DNA of 64,000 bases from Clostridium sp. CAG:762 (GTDB lineage: Bacteria > Bacillota_I > Bacilli_A > RF39 > UBA660), in assembly GCA_000432575.1 (NCBI GenBank), contig HF996836.1, positions 7,656-71,655 of the forward strand, given 5' to 3'. The position numbers and the translations under genes are program-made. Positions 35,727-43,103 of this stretch are shown here, piece after piece; position 1 is the stretch's first letter; the number at the start of each line of letters is the position of its first letter. A model generated the notes under the pieces. That model made no database searches and was not told the origin of the DNA. It worked only from the letters and a program-made list of their open reading frames with translations.

Positions 35727-35998
35727 TCCTTCTTTCCTGTGATGTTTTTTATTTTTTTATTGATGTCCATGACTAAATAAAATAATTCGTTGTAACATTG
35801 CATGTAATTGGCATAGTCAGGATTATTAAATATTTCTTTTTTTAATGTAATGTTTTTTTCTTTTTGATATTTTTTTATTTTCTTTAAAATATCTTGGTTA
35901 TTTAGTAATTTGTTTTTGGCTGTAGTAAGGTCTTTTACAATTTTACTGTTATCTAAATAATCTAATAATTCATATGTTTTTTCTATTACTTCATTCAT
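35717..35998 (-). CDS. ylbF: YlbF/RicF-family protein
   Basis: The 93-residue helical protein matches YlbF: the blocks TYELLDYLDNSKIVKDL near the start and a DYANYMQCYNELFYLVMDINKKIK end. In Bacillus RicF joins RicA and RicT in a complex that promotes RNase Y maturation of mRNA and speeds the Spo0A phosphorelay. RicA is at 62668-63006 in this window; RicT is not seen. Synteny with rsmD supports the call. Two cysteines are expected at the Fe-S site; one lies in MQCYNEL and another at the C-terminus (KKECL). Confidence 0.85.
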   Translation of the reverse strand: MNEVIEKTYELLDYLDNSKIVKDLTTAKNKLLNNQDILKKIKKYQKEKNITLKKEIFNNPDYANYMQCYNELFYLVMDINKKIKNITGKKECL

Positions 35999-36006
35999 TT
36001 TATCAC

Positions 36007-36228
36007 CTACTTTAATACGTCTAAAAAGTTTTGAATTAAGCTTATATTATTTAATACTTTGTTTAAGCGATCGCTTGGTTTTAATTCGTATTTGTCTTTC
36101 ATATCACTAATAAAATCATTAAATAAAAGTGGATTTCTGTTTAAATATTTGTACCAGATAGAGTTTTCACGTAGAAATTTTTGGTACATTAAGTTGTTTT
36201 TTATTTTATATTGTAAATCAATGCTCAT
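36007..36228 (-). CDS. ylbE: YlbE-like protein
   Basis: The 73-residue protein begins MSIDLQYKIKNNLMYQKFLRENSIWYKYLNRNP, matching the YlbE pattern of a helix followed by WY..L.R.P. It lies between ylbD and ylbF with gaps of two and eight bases. The role of YlbE is not known. Confidence 0.8.
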   Translation of the reverse strand: MSIDLQYKIKNNLMYQKFLRENSIWYKYLNRNPLLFNDFISDMKDKYELKPSDRLNKVLNNISLIQNFLDVLK

Positions 36229-36230
36229 AT

Positions 36231-36602
36231 TTAATCTTCAAACCTTTTATATACTGGTCTTGGGGTATAATTGTTATTGGAAGATGTAGGATTGTTTTTG
36301 GATACGACTAAATCGCCAAATAATGATAAGGCCTTTTGTAGGGAGGTTATGCCTTCTTGAACTTTGTCTACATCCATGTTTTTTACCATATTGATTACTT
36401 CGTTGAAACTATTTTTGTTGTTATGTTTTGTATTGATGGTTGGTTTTTCTTCTTCTTTTACATATTTATCCCAAATGCTATTATCTTCACCATATAAATC
36501 GTACATTTCATAAAATTTTTGCCAAGTCATTTCATTATTGTTAACATATTTGATTAAATTAGGATTTTTCCTTACAAACATTTTGAAACTATCAACACTC
36601 AT
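36231..36602 (-). CDS. ylbD: YlbD-like coat-associated protein
   Basis: The 123-residue protein has the YlbD core FKMFVRKNPNLIKYVNNNEMTWQKFYEMYDLYGED, which opens the family, then an acidic/asparagine linker and a helix. Family members are described as coat-associated sporulation proteins, but the function is weakly known. It lies 33 bases after murD and heads the ylbD-ylbE-ylbF-rsmD run. Confidence 0.82.
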   Translation of the reverse strand: MSVDSFKMFVRKNPNLIKYVNNNEMTWQKFYEMYDLYGEDNSIWDKYVKEEEKPTINTKHNNKNSFNEVINMVKNMDVDKVQEGITSLQKALSLFGDLVVSKNNPTSSNNNYTPRPVYKRFED

Positions 36603-36635
36603 AATATCACCTAATTAATTATATGCTTTATTTTT

Positions 36636-37973
36636 TTATTGTTTATTATTATTTACTAAATTTTTAAATTCTAATCCGCGGTCTTCAAAGCATTTATATT
36701 GATCCCATGAGGCACAGGCTGGAGAAAGTAAGACAATATCGCCACTTAGAGATATTTGTTTTGCTTTTTCGACTGTTTCTTTTAGGTTATTGAAAACTAA
36801 ACAGGAAATATTTATTTTATCACAAAAATTTTTTATTTTATCCTTGGTTTCACCATAGCATAAGACGTTTTTTACGTTTTGCATGTAGTCTTTTAATTCA
36901 AGGAAATCTTGTCCGCGATCTAATCCACCTAATATTAAATTAATTGGTTCATGAAAAGCACTTAGGGCGATGGTGGTTGCCATGTTATTTGTTGATTTTG
37001 AGTCATTATAGTATTTTACTCCGTTGATAGTGTTAACGTATTCAATACGATGTTCTACGCCTTTAAAGTTTTCTAGTGTTTTTTTGATGGATGTGATGCT
37101 GATATTAAGATTTATGCCAGTGATGATGGCACACATCATATTTTCGTAATTGTGGTTACCTTTTAAGATGGTTTTTGTTGTATCAATGATGGGTTTATCT
37201 TGGTAGTAAATTATGTTATTTTTTAAATAAGCATCACATTTTCTAGTGGCACTGAAAAAGTATTTGGTGCTTTTTATGTCTTTTGTTATTTCGATGCAAT
37301 CATTGTTTGCTCCGTTTATTATGGCAATGTCTTTGTTCGTATGATGATTGAAAATTTTCTTTTTGATATTTTTATAATTGTCGTAAGTACCATGGAAATC
37401 AAGATGAACAGGATATAAGTTAGTTAATATGGAGATATCTGTTTTGAAATCTTGAAAATTAACAAGATGGTGTCCAGCAATTTCAATTACAATATAATCG
37501 TTTTCTTGAATTTTATTTAGAAATCCTGATAAAGGGAGTCCTACATTTCCTGTTAGGTGGACTTTTTTGCCTGCATCTTTTAGCATTTCATATATTAAAG
37601 TAGTGGTCGTGGTTTTACCATTGCTACCAGTTATGCCTATGATTTTTACATTTTTAGGTAACAAGTGATATGCCATTTCTATTTCGTTGATGACGGGGAT
37701 ATTGTTTTTATAGCAAAATAATACGTATTTGTGGTCGTTTTTAATGCCTGGATTTTTTATTAGATAGTCAAAATCGTTTGTTAGTATGTCGTCAGGATGG
37801 CTTCCTAGAATAACTTTGACGCCCATATTTTCCAGTTCATGAACTTTATCCATGTCTTGATTGGTGCTGAAATCATTAACAATAACGATGTTATTTCTTT
37901 TGGCTAAGACTTTAGCAGCTTCGTATCCACTTCGAGCCATGCCTAAAATAAATATTTTTTTATTTTCAAACAT
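36636..37973 (-). CDS. murD: UDP-N-acetylmuramoylalanine--D-glutamate ligase
   Basis: The 445-residue Mur ligase adds D-glutamate to UDP-MurNAc-L-Ala in the cytoplasm. An N-terminal Rossmann segment FILGMARSGYEAAK is followed by the ATP-binding GITGSNGKTTTTTLIYE near residue 103, a carbamylated-lysine region around residue 190 and YNDSKSTNNMAT near residue 311. The C-terminal LSPACASWDQYKCFEDRGLEF is diagnostic. I start at 37973 with AAGGAG eight bases upstream; the earlier start would overlap trmB. It stands apart from other division genes. Confidence 0.96.
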   Translation of the reverse strand: MFENKKIFILGMARSGYEAAKVLAKRNNIVIVNDFSTNQDMDKVHELENMGVKVILGSHPDDILTNDFDYLIKNPGIKNDHKYVLFCYKNNIPVINEIEMAYHLLPKNVKIIGITGSNGKTTTTTLIYEMLKDAGKKVHLTGNVGLPLSGFLNKIQENDYIVIEIAGHHLVNFQDFKTDISILTNLYPVHLDFHGTYDNYKNIKKKIFNHHTNKDIAIINGANNDCIEITKDIKSTKYFFSATRKCDAYLKNNIIYYQDKPIIDTTKTILKGNHNYENMMCAIITGINLNISITSIKKTLENFKGVEHRIEYVNTINGVKYYNDSKSTNNMATTIALSAFHEPINLILGGLDRGQDFLELKDYMQNVKNVLCYGETKDKIKNFCDKINISCLVFNNLKETVEKAKQISLSGDIVLLSPACASWDQYKCFEDRGLEFKNLVNNNKQ

Positions 37974-37977
37974 ATGG

Positions 37978-38613
37978 TTACTCCTTTTCTTTAATTGCTT
38001 CAAGCATGTTTATTTTGATGTTTAGATTGTTGAATTTTTCTTCGTATTCTGTTGTGATGTTGGGGATGTTTTCTTTTTTTAAATCATTTGTTGTATATAT
38101 TATTTTATAACCATTTTCTTTTAATGAAGAAATGGAATAATTGAATAGGTTTAAGTTATCTGTTTTCATGGTGATGTGGGCTTTGTTTTTAAAAATTTTG
38201 TCATAGATATCTAAGAAGATATATGAAGTTAGTCTTCTTTTTTGATGTCTTTCTTTGGGCCATGGATCGGAAAAGTTTAAGTAAATTAAATCTATTTCTT
38301 TGTCAAAAATTGTGCTTAAATTTAGAGCATCTAGTTTTATTAATTTCAAGTTGTTTAAATCAAACTGGTTTGTTTTTTGAATGGCACGTACAAGGACACT
38401 GTCATATTTTTCAATTCCTATATAATTAATATCAGTGTTTTGGAGGGCGTTTTCTAATATGAATTTCCCCTTACCCATGCCTATTTCTAAATAAATGGGA
38501 TTATCGTTTTGAAATAATTCGTTCCATTTACCTTTATAATCACAAGGGTTATTGATATAATATTTACCTTCTTCAATAATATTTTTTGCATTTCTTACGT
38601 TTTTCAATCTCAT
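37978..38613 (-). CDS. trmB: tRNA (guanine46-N7)-methyltransferase
   Basis: The 211-residue enzyme has the motifs LEIGMGKGKFI (SAM binding, near residue 44), IYLNFSDPWPKERHQKRRLT (catalytic region, near 117) and MKTDNLNLF. I start at 38613 with GAGGT six bases upstream, and a promoter at 38630-38658. It is followed four bases later by murD. Confidence 0.95.
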   Translation of the reverse strand: MRLKNVRNAKNIIEEGKYYINNPCDYKGKWNELFQNDNPIYLEIGMGKGKFILENALQNTDINYIGIEKYDSVLVRAIQKTNQFDLNNLKLIKLDALNLSTIFDKEIDLIYLNFSDPWPKERHQKRRLTSYIFLDIYDKIFKNKAHITMKTDNLNLFNYSISSLKENGYKIIYTTNDLKKENIPNITTEYEEKFNNLNIKINMLEAIKEKE

Positions 38614-38629
38614 AATATACCTCATAGAC

Positions 38630-38658
38630 ATTATATAACATTTTGGAGTACTTATCAA
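38630..38658 (-). promoter_or_regulatory. Sigma-A promoter of trmB-murD
   Basis: On the minus strand: TTGATA (38653-38658), 17-bp spacer, TATAAT (38630-38635). Confidence 0.75.
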
Positions 38659-38666
38659 TACTAGGC

Positions 38667-38695
38667 ACTTATTTCGTTTTGAAACATATATTAGT
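38667..38695 (+). promoter_or_regulatory. Possible sigma-K promoter
   Basis: GCAC is followed by 16 bases and CATATATTA, which fits the mother-cell sigma-K -10 CATAnnnTA with a weak -35. It lies about 30 bases before the small coiled-coil gene. Confidence 0.35.
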
Positions 38696-38720
38696 ATTGA
38701 TAAGGAGTGAATCGTGAATC

Positions 38721-38963
38721 ATGAATAAGGATAGAGATATGTTTTATAATGTATATGGTTATGGGGGGGCTAATCCGGCAATCAATCCCATACAGGGAAT
38801 GGTTCCTGGGCAAATGAATCCTTTTATGAATCATAATGAATTAAATACAAGGTTATCTAATTTAGAAAATAAAATCAAGGTCTTGGAATCAAGAATAGCA
38901 AGGTTGGAAAATCCATACAATTCTAATTACAATGAACCAGATTCTAACATGTATATGTTATGA
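38721..38963 (+). CDS. Small coiled-coil protein, possible spore coat component
   Basis: The 80-residue protein has a glycine-, asparagine- and proline-rich first half (NVYGYGGANPAINPIQGM) and a short coiled coil (residues 40-65) with heptads in NTRLSNLENKIKVLESRIA. The tail is asparagine/tyrosine-rich. I do not recognise a family. Low-complexity composition of this type is common in coat proteins, and a sigma-K-like promoter lies upstream, so a coat role is a reasonable but unproven guess. AAGGAG lies 13 bases before the ATG, a rather long spacing. A strong terminator follows. Confidence 0.6.
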   Translation: MNKDRDMFYNVYGYGGANPAINPIQGMVPGQMNPFMNHNELNTRLSNLENKIKVLESRIARLENPYNSNYNEPDSNMYML

Positions 38964-38971
38964 TTCATTTG

Positions 38972-38996
38972 CACTACCTCGCGGTAGTGTTTTTTC
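38972..38996 (+). terminator. Terminator after the small coiled-coil gene
   Basis: The stem CACTACC/GGTAGTG with loop TCGC is followed by six T. Confidence 0.88.
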
Positions 38997-39078
38997 TACA
39001 AGTAAAGATTGTTTGGCTTTACCGTAGACATAATTCCGGTAGTAGCTACCGTACTTTATTTGGTTTTTTTTATTTTTC

Positions 39079-39105
39079 TTTTGCTATGCTGTTATAATGT
39101 TTTAG
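39079..39105 (+). repeat. Dispersed intergenic element, copy G
   Basis: The plus strand reads TTTTGCTATGCTGTTATAAT then GTTTTAG. It lies about 80 bases past the terminator of the small coiled-coil gene, in the same direction as that gene. Confidence 0.78.
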
Positions 39106-39272
39106 TTTTGTTTTGTGTAATTTTTGACTTTATAAATATGCTGTTGATGTTGTGGACTTTTTGATATGTTTGGCTTTTATGATAAATTAGACATATTTGT
39201 TTATGCATATGAAACATTTGGTTTAATTTATTTTTTTAGTGGTTTTTTATCACCTCCTTGGTTTGTGAATTT

Positions 39273-39303
39273 ACTATACTATAAAAGGGAAGAAAAAGTC
39301 AAA
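39273..39303 (-). promoter_or_regulatory. Weak minus-strand promoter inside module 2
   Basis: On the minus strand TTGACT (39298-39303) and TATAGT (39273-39278) are separated by 19 bp. GGAGGTG follows about 15 bases later. This matches the stronger promoter in module 1. Confidence 0.4.
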
Positions 39304-39314
39304 CTGCAGAAATT

Positions 39315-39395
39315 AAAAAACGCCCGGTTGTTTTTTGAAATTTGGTAGGTTTTTGGTGCAGGTTTTAACAAACACCCGTGTAGTTTTTTAATTTT
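39315..39395 (+). promoter_or_regulatory. Pair of AACrCCCG motifs, 52 bp apart
   Basis: CGCCCG at 39321 and CACCCG at 39373, each inside an AAC...TTTTTT context, repeat the paired motif of module 1 with identical 52-bp spacing but opposite orientation. The pair points at the sortase gene. Confidence 0.55.
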
Positions 39396-39440
39396 GGTAA
39401 TTTTAATATTTTTTTCGAAAAATTTATTTTTATTTTTTTA

Positions 39441-39447
39441 TTCGACA
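39441..39447 (-). promoter_or_regulatory. Spo0A-box-like site before the sortase gene
   Basis: The minus strand reads ATTTGTCGAATAA, a full TGTCGAA box, 16 bases before the first possible sortase start codon. Function is inferred from motif and from its counterpart in module 1. Confidence 0.4.
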
Positions 39448-39462
39448 AATTACTTGGATTAG

Positions 39463-40206
39463 ATGTATTACACTTATTTCATGAAAGAAGGTGTGATATC
39501 GATCAAACTGATTAGAAAAATAAACATTAAGAGTTTGGCCATTAATAGTTTATTTTTTTTATTATTATTTATTTTTATCATGAGTACTTCTTCAATATTG
39601 AGGGAAAGAGAAAAGATTTCTTTTAACTATGCGTTTATTCCAAAAACGAAGGATACCACAGATTATATAACTTATTTGAATGATTATTATCAAACCGATG
39701 ATATTGTGAGCTATCTTAAGATAAACAAAGATATCACTACTCCAGTGGTACAGGCGGAAGATAATACTTATTATTTGAACCATACTATAAGAAGGGAGGA
39801 ATTAGTAACTGGGAGTATATTTTTGGATTATAGAAATGATATAAATGATAAAAAATTACTAATATATGGTCATAGCAATAATAAGTATGATATTCCTTTT
39901 AAATATTTAAAAAATTACTTGGATTATGATTATTTTTTGAATAACAAGTATATTACTTTTATAACTGATAAGGTTTATATATATGAGATTTTTTCTGTTT
40001 TTAGTGTAGAAAATGATTATCAATATAGTAAATTATATTTTCAAAGTGATGATGAATATATTGAGCATTTAAATTATTTAAAAAATAATTCAATGTATAA
40101 AAACTCTGTGGATTTGAATGGGGATAGTCATATTATTACTTTGCAAACGTGTTTAAATACTAAAGGAAGTAAGTTGTTGATAATAAATGGAAGAAAGGTG
40201 AATTAA
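39463..40206 (+). CDS. Class B-type sortase
   Basis: The protein of up to 247 residues is a membrane-anchored transpeptidase. It has one N-terminal membrane helix (SLFFLLLFIFIMSTSS), the catalytic histidine in LIYGHSNNKYDIPF (near residue 138), the catalytic cysteine in ITLQTCLNTKG (near residue 232) and a likely active-site arginine in INGRKV. The layout fits class B. The start is uncertain: 39463, the ATG at 39481 or a start after AAAGAAGG near 39490. Its stop overlaps the next gene's ATG, and that gene encodes a protein with an IPKTG sorting signal, so this is probably its dedicated sortase. Confidence 0.87.
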   Translation: MYYTYFMKEGVISIKLIRKINIKSLAINSLFFLLLFIFIMSTSSILREREKISFNYAFIPKTKDTTDYITYLNDYYQTDDIVSYLKINKDITTPVVQAEDNTYYLNHTIRREELVTGSIFLDYRNDINDKKLLIYGHSNNKYDIPFKYLKNYLDYDYFLNNKYITFITDKVYIYEIFSVFSVENDYQYSKLYFQSDDEYIEHLNYLKNNSMYKNSVDLNGDSHIITLQTCLNTKGSKLLIINGRKVN

Positions 40207-42419
40207 TGAAAAAGAAATGGATTGTTTTATTATTAGTTATTGCTGTAATTAATATTTCTCTGGTTAAGGCGTTGACTAAGGATAATGAGTTTGGAAAGAT
40301 TGAAATAGATAAATATGCTTCTAAGGAGGATGTAACGTATGGTAGGAGTGCCAAGGTTACTTTAGAGGTTAATGGAAGTAGTTTTGAGAAGAAGAATACT
40401 TTAGATGTCGTTTTGGTTTTGGATAGGTCTTCTAGTATGAATGACAATTTGGATAATCAAAATAAAATGGGCTTGGTAAAGGCGGAAGCTAAGAGTTTGG
40501 TCAATGATATACTTAAGGGGGATGGCAATGTAAGGATGGGTATTGTTGCTTTTGGTACTAGGGTTTTAGATAAGTATTCTTCTAAGAAACTGGCAAGTGA
40601 TAAAACAAAATTGGATGGTTTGATAGATTCTATTCCTAATTATTTATATAATGAGGCAACAAACGTGCATGATGCTTTAAATAAGGCAGAGGCATTGTTG
40701 AGAAACAGCGTAGCAAACAAAAAGGTAATAATTCTTTTGACTGACGGAGCTCCTACTAAGTTTACTTATAAGGGAAAGACTTATGGTACTGGTAAGAATG
40801 ATAATCAGGTTTGCTATATTGGTAAGGGAAAAAAATGTACCAAGTCCTCGCCTTCTACAATGGCTAAGAATGTGGCAAATGAACTTAAAAAGAATGTAAC
40901 TGTTTATACAATAGGTTTTGATGTTGTGGATGATGCATTTTTGGGTGAAATAGCTAGTTCTAAGAACGATTTTTACTTGGCTAAGGATAGTAATAAATTA
41001 AGGGAAAATTTTAAGGATATTGTTAAGAAAGTAAATGTTATTGCAAATAATATTGTGGTAACTGATGTTATTCCTGCTACTTTTGTTTTGGATAAGGATA
41101 GTGTTAAAGTTCCTGATAATACTACTTTTGAAATTGTTAATGAGGATGATAAAACTACTAAGATAATATGGAAGATTGGTGATTTGGATGCAACTTTAAA
41201 TTATAAGTTAACTTATAATGTTACCGCGGTAGCTCCTTACTATGGTAGTATAAATACTAATAGTCGTGCTTATTTGGAGGGTAATGCTCTTGAGGATAAT
41301 GATTACTATAAGAATAAGAATATTTTGTTAACTTTTCCTAAGCCAAATGTTCCTATTCCTGCTTTGACTAATGATGATGATTATTCTAATGTTACTTTAT
41401 ATAGACAAAATAAGTTAATGGTTAATGCAAATGATGGTATTTTAACTAATGATAATTTGTATCAAGTAAATGATAGTAATGCTGATATTAAGAATTCTGT
41501 TGTTATCGTGCCAGATTCTTTGTCTTGTGGTAAGTTAGAGGATATTGATGTTTTGGAGGATGGTAGTTTTACATATTCTAGTAATAATGAGTGTTTGGGT
41601 GATATTACTTTTGATTATTATATAATGTCTAATGTTGGTGATACTGTTGTTATTTCTAATACTAGTACTGTTACTTTACATGTTTCTAAGAAACCTACTT
41701 CTTATACGGTTAAGTATTTAGATTATGAATCTAAGAAGCCTTTACATGATGAGAGGATGTTGGATGTTTATCTTTTTGATGAAATTAGGGAGGAAGCTTT
41801 TCATATCGATAATTATAATTTAATTGGTGATAATGTAATTACCAAGGTAATCGATAAGGAAAATGAGGAAATAATATTTTACTATGTTAGAGAGAATAAT
41901 ATTGCTTATGTGGTTGATTATTATTTTGATGATGTTTTAGATTTGAACAAGAGAGAGATATTTATAAATAATAGGCTTGATGCTTTGATAGATAATTATC
42001 CTGATAAATTGGATTATGGTTATGTTTTGGATCGTGTTGATAATTTGCCTTTAGTTTTAAAGGAAAATTTGGATGATAATGTTATTAGGGTATATTATAA
42101 GAGGGTAACTGGTAATGTGATAGTTAATTTTATAGATGTGAATGGCAAGAAGTTGAGTGATTCTATTACTATTACTGATTATGTGAATAATTCATATGAT
42201 ACTGAGCCTATGGTGATTGATGGTTATAAGTTTGTTAAGGTGATTGGTAATCCTCAAGGAAAAATCATGGAGGGTAATGCTATAATTACTTATATTTATG
42301 AATTGATTATTCCTAAAACGGGGGTTAGTCCTAATTATTGGAAGGAAATAATTTCTTTATCGTCATTTGTTTTGTTAATGAGTATAATAGTTGTAAAGAA
42401 ACATCTAAAACACAATTAA
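40206..42419 (+). CDS. Sortase-anchored VWA adhesin with MucBP-like repeats
   Basis: The 737-residue protein has a signal peptide (residues 1-22). A von Willebrand factor A domain follows, with the metal site DRSSS (residues 73-77) and LLTDGAPT (near 180). A DUF11/pilin-like domain comes next (NIVVTDVIPATFVLD, about 280-350), then Asp/Asn-rich beta regions. There are about three MucBP-like repeats from residue 500 (YTVKYLDYESKKPL, VNFIDVNGKKLSD). The sorting signal IPKTG lies at residues 702-706, followed by a membrane helix and basic tail. It would be fixed to peptidoglycan by the overlapping sortase. It may bind mucin or host matrix. The terminator overlaps its stop codon. Confidence 0.9.
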   Translation: MKKKWIVLLLVIAVINISLVKALTKDNEFGKIEIDKYASKEDVTYGRSAKVTLEVNGSSFEKKNTLDVVLVLDRSSSMNDNLDNQNKMGLVKAEAKSLVNDILKGDGNVRMGIVAFGTRVLDKYSSKKLASDKTKLDGLIDSIPNYLYNEATNVHDALNKAEALLRNSVANKKVIILLTDGAPTKFTYKGKTYGTGKNDNQVCYIGKGKKCTKSSPSTMAKNVANELKKNVTVYTIGFDVVDDAFLGEIASSKNDFYLAKDSNKLRENFKDIVKKVNVIANNIVVTDVIPATFVLDKDSVKVPDNTTFEIVNEDDKTTKIIWKIGDLDATLNYKLTYNVTAVAPYYGSINTNSRAYLEGNALEDNDYYKNKNILLTFPKPNVPIPALTNDDDYSNVTLYRQNKLMVNANDGILTNDNLYQVNDSNADIKNSVVIVPDSLSCGKLEDIDVLEDGSFTYSSNNECLGDITFDYYIMSNVGDTVVISNTSTVTLHVSKKPTSYTVKYLDYESKKPLHDERMLDVYLFDEIREEAFHIDNYNLIGDNVITKVIDKENEEIIFYYVRENNIAYVVDYYFDDVLDLNKREIFINNRLDALIDNYPDKLDYGYVLDRVDNLPLVLKENLDDNVIRVYYKRVTGNVIVNFIDVNGKKLSDSITITDYVNNSYDTEPMVIDGYKFVKVIGNPQGKIMEGNAIITYIYELIIPKTGVSPNYWKEIISLSSFVLLMSIIVVKKHLKHN

Positions 42420-42433
42420 TAGATGTTTTTTTA
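42399..42433 (+). terminator. Terminator after the adhesin gene
   Basis: The stem AAACATCTA/TAGATGTTT with a 12-base loop, overlapping the stop codon, is followed by TTTTATAAT. Confidence 0.75.
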
Positions 42434-42466
42434 TAATACGTGGTATAATTAGTATAGGTGGTAAAT

Positions 42467-42997
42467 ATGAAGATTTATGTTGTTAGACATGGAGAAACAA
42501 ATGAGAATATTAGTAAAATGATGCAAGGTAATATGGATACGGAGTTAAACGATGCTGGAAGAAAACAGGCTTATGATTTGGTGAAAAAGGTAGCTAGTTG
42601 TGATGTCGATTTGATTTTTTCTTCTCCTTTGAAGAGAGCTTATGATACGGCTAAGATAATTGCTCAGGGTAAAAGAATTGTTGTTGATGAGCGTTTGAAA
42701 AGTAGAAATCATGGTGAATTTCAGGGTATTTCAAGGAATGAAATTAATTTGAAGGATTATTGGAATATTAAGAAAAATATAAGGTATGAGAAGGCTGAAA
42801 GTGTTAGAGATTTGTATGATAGAATCGTTTCTTTGCTTATGGATATTAAGAGGTATTATCCTGATAAGAAGGTTCTTCTTGTTACTCATAGTGGGATTAC
42901 GAGGATTCTTTATTATTATTTTAATGGTATTCCAGAGGATGGTGATTTGACTTCTTATAAATCTACTAACTGTTCATTTGAGGAATATGATTTGTAA
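42467..42997 (+). CDS. Histidine phosphatase (phosphoglycerate-mutase family)
   Basis: The 176-residue enzyme has the RHGETNEN motif with the catalytic histidine at about residue 8, then SSPLKRAYDTAKII near residue 53, the acid/base region LKSRNHGEFQG near residue 78 and LLVTHSGITRILYYYF near residue 141. Members hydrolyse phosphate esters such as alpha-ribazole phosphate, sugars or phosphoserine. The ATG at 42467 has AGGTGGT upstream; a GTG nine bases earlier is less likely. Substrate cannot be predicted. Confidence 0.88.
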   Translation: MKIYVVRHGETNENISKMMQGNMDTELNDAGRKQAYDLVKKVASCDVDLIFSSPLKRAYDTAKIIAQGKRIVVDERLKSRNHGEFQGISRNEINLKDYWNIKKNIRYEKAESVRDLYDRIVSLLMDIKRYYPDKKVLLVTHSGITRILYYYFNGIPEDGDLTSYKSTNCSFEEYDL

Positions 42998-43025
42998 GTT
43001 TTTTACTTGTGTCTTTTTTAATTTT

Positions 43026-43057
43026 AGTGCTTATGTTATAATTTAAGCATTTTTTTA
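43026..43057 (+). terminator. Terminator after the histidine phosphatase gene
   Basis: The stem TGCTTA/TAAGCA with a 10-base loop is followed by seven T. Confidence 0.7.
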
Positions 43058-43103
43058 ATATTTTTTTATTTTTTATGATAAAATTGTATTAAAGGGAGGT
43101 CTT

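Larger units (their letters stand above)
38964..39462. other. Long intergenic module 2, upstream of the sortase gene
   Basis: About 500 bases without a supported gene. From left to right: a terminator, a TGTAGAAAA block, TGTCTACGG and a perfect hairpin CGGTAG/CTACCG (39036-39052, seen on the minus strand), repeat copy G, GGAGGTG, a weak minus-strand promoter, two CCCG motifs 52 bp apart and one TGTCGAA site. The parts match those at 26280-26780. A 44-codon basic frame on the minus strand lacks a ribosome site and is not called. Confidence 0.65.

Noticed and set aside
39100..39226. A 44-codon basic minus-strand frame starting MFHMHKQICL in module 2
   Set aside because: No ribosome site at its ATG, it runs into the dispersed repeat, and there is no counterpart in module 1.
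40703..40716. AACAGCGTAGCAAA inside the adhesin gene, equal to part of dispersed element copy E
   Set aside because: It is within an intact coding region (residues NSVAN) and lacks the flanking element sequence, so it is probably chance.
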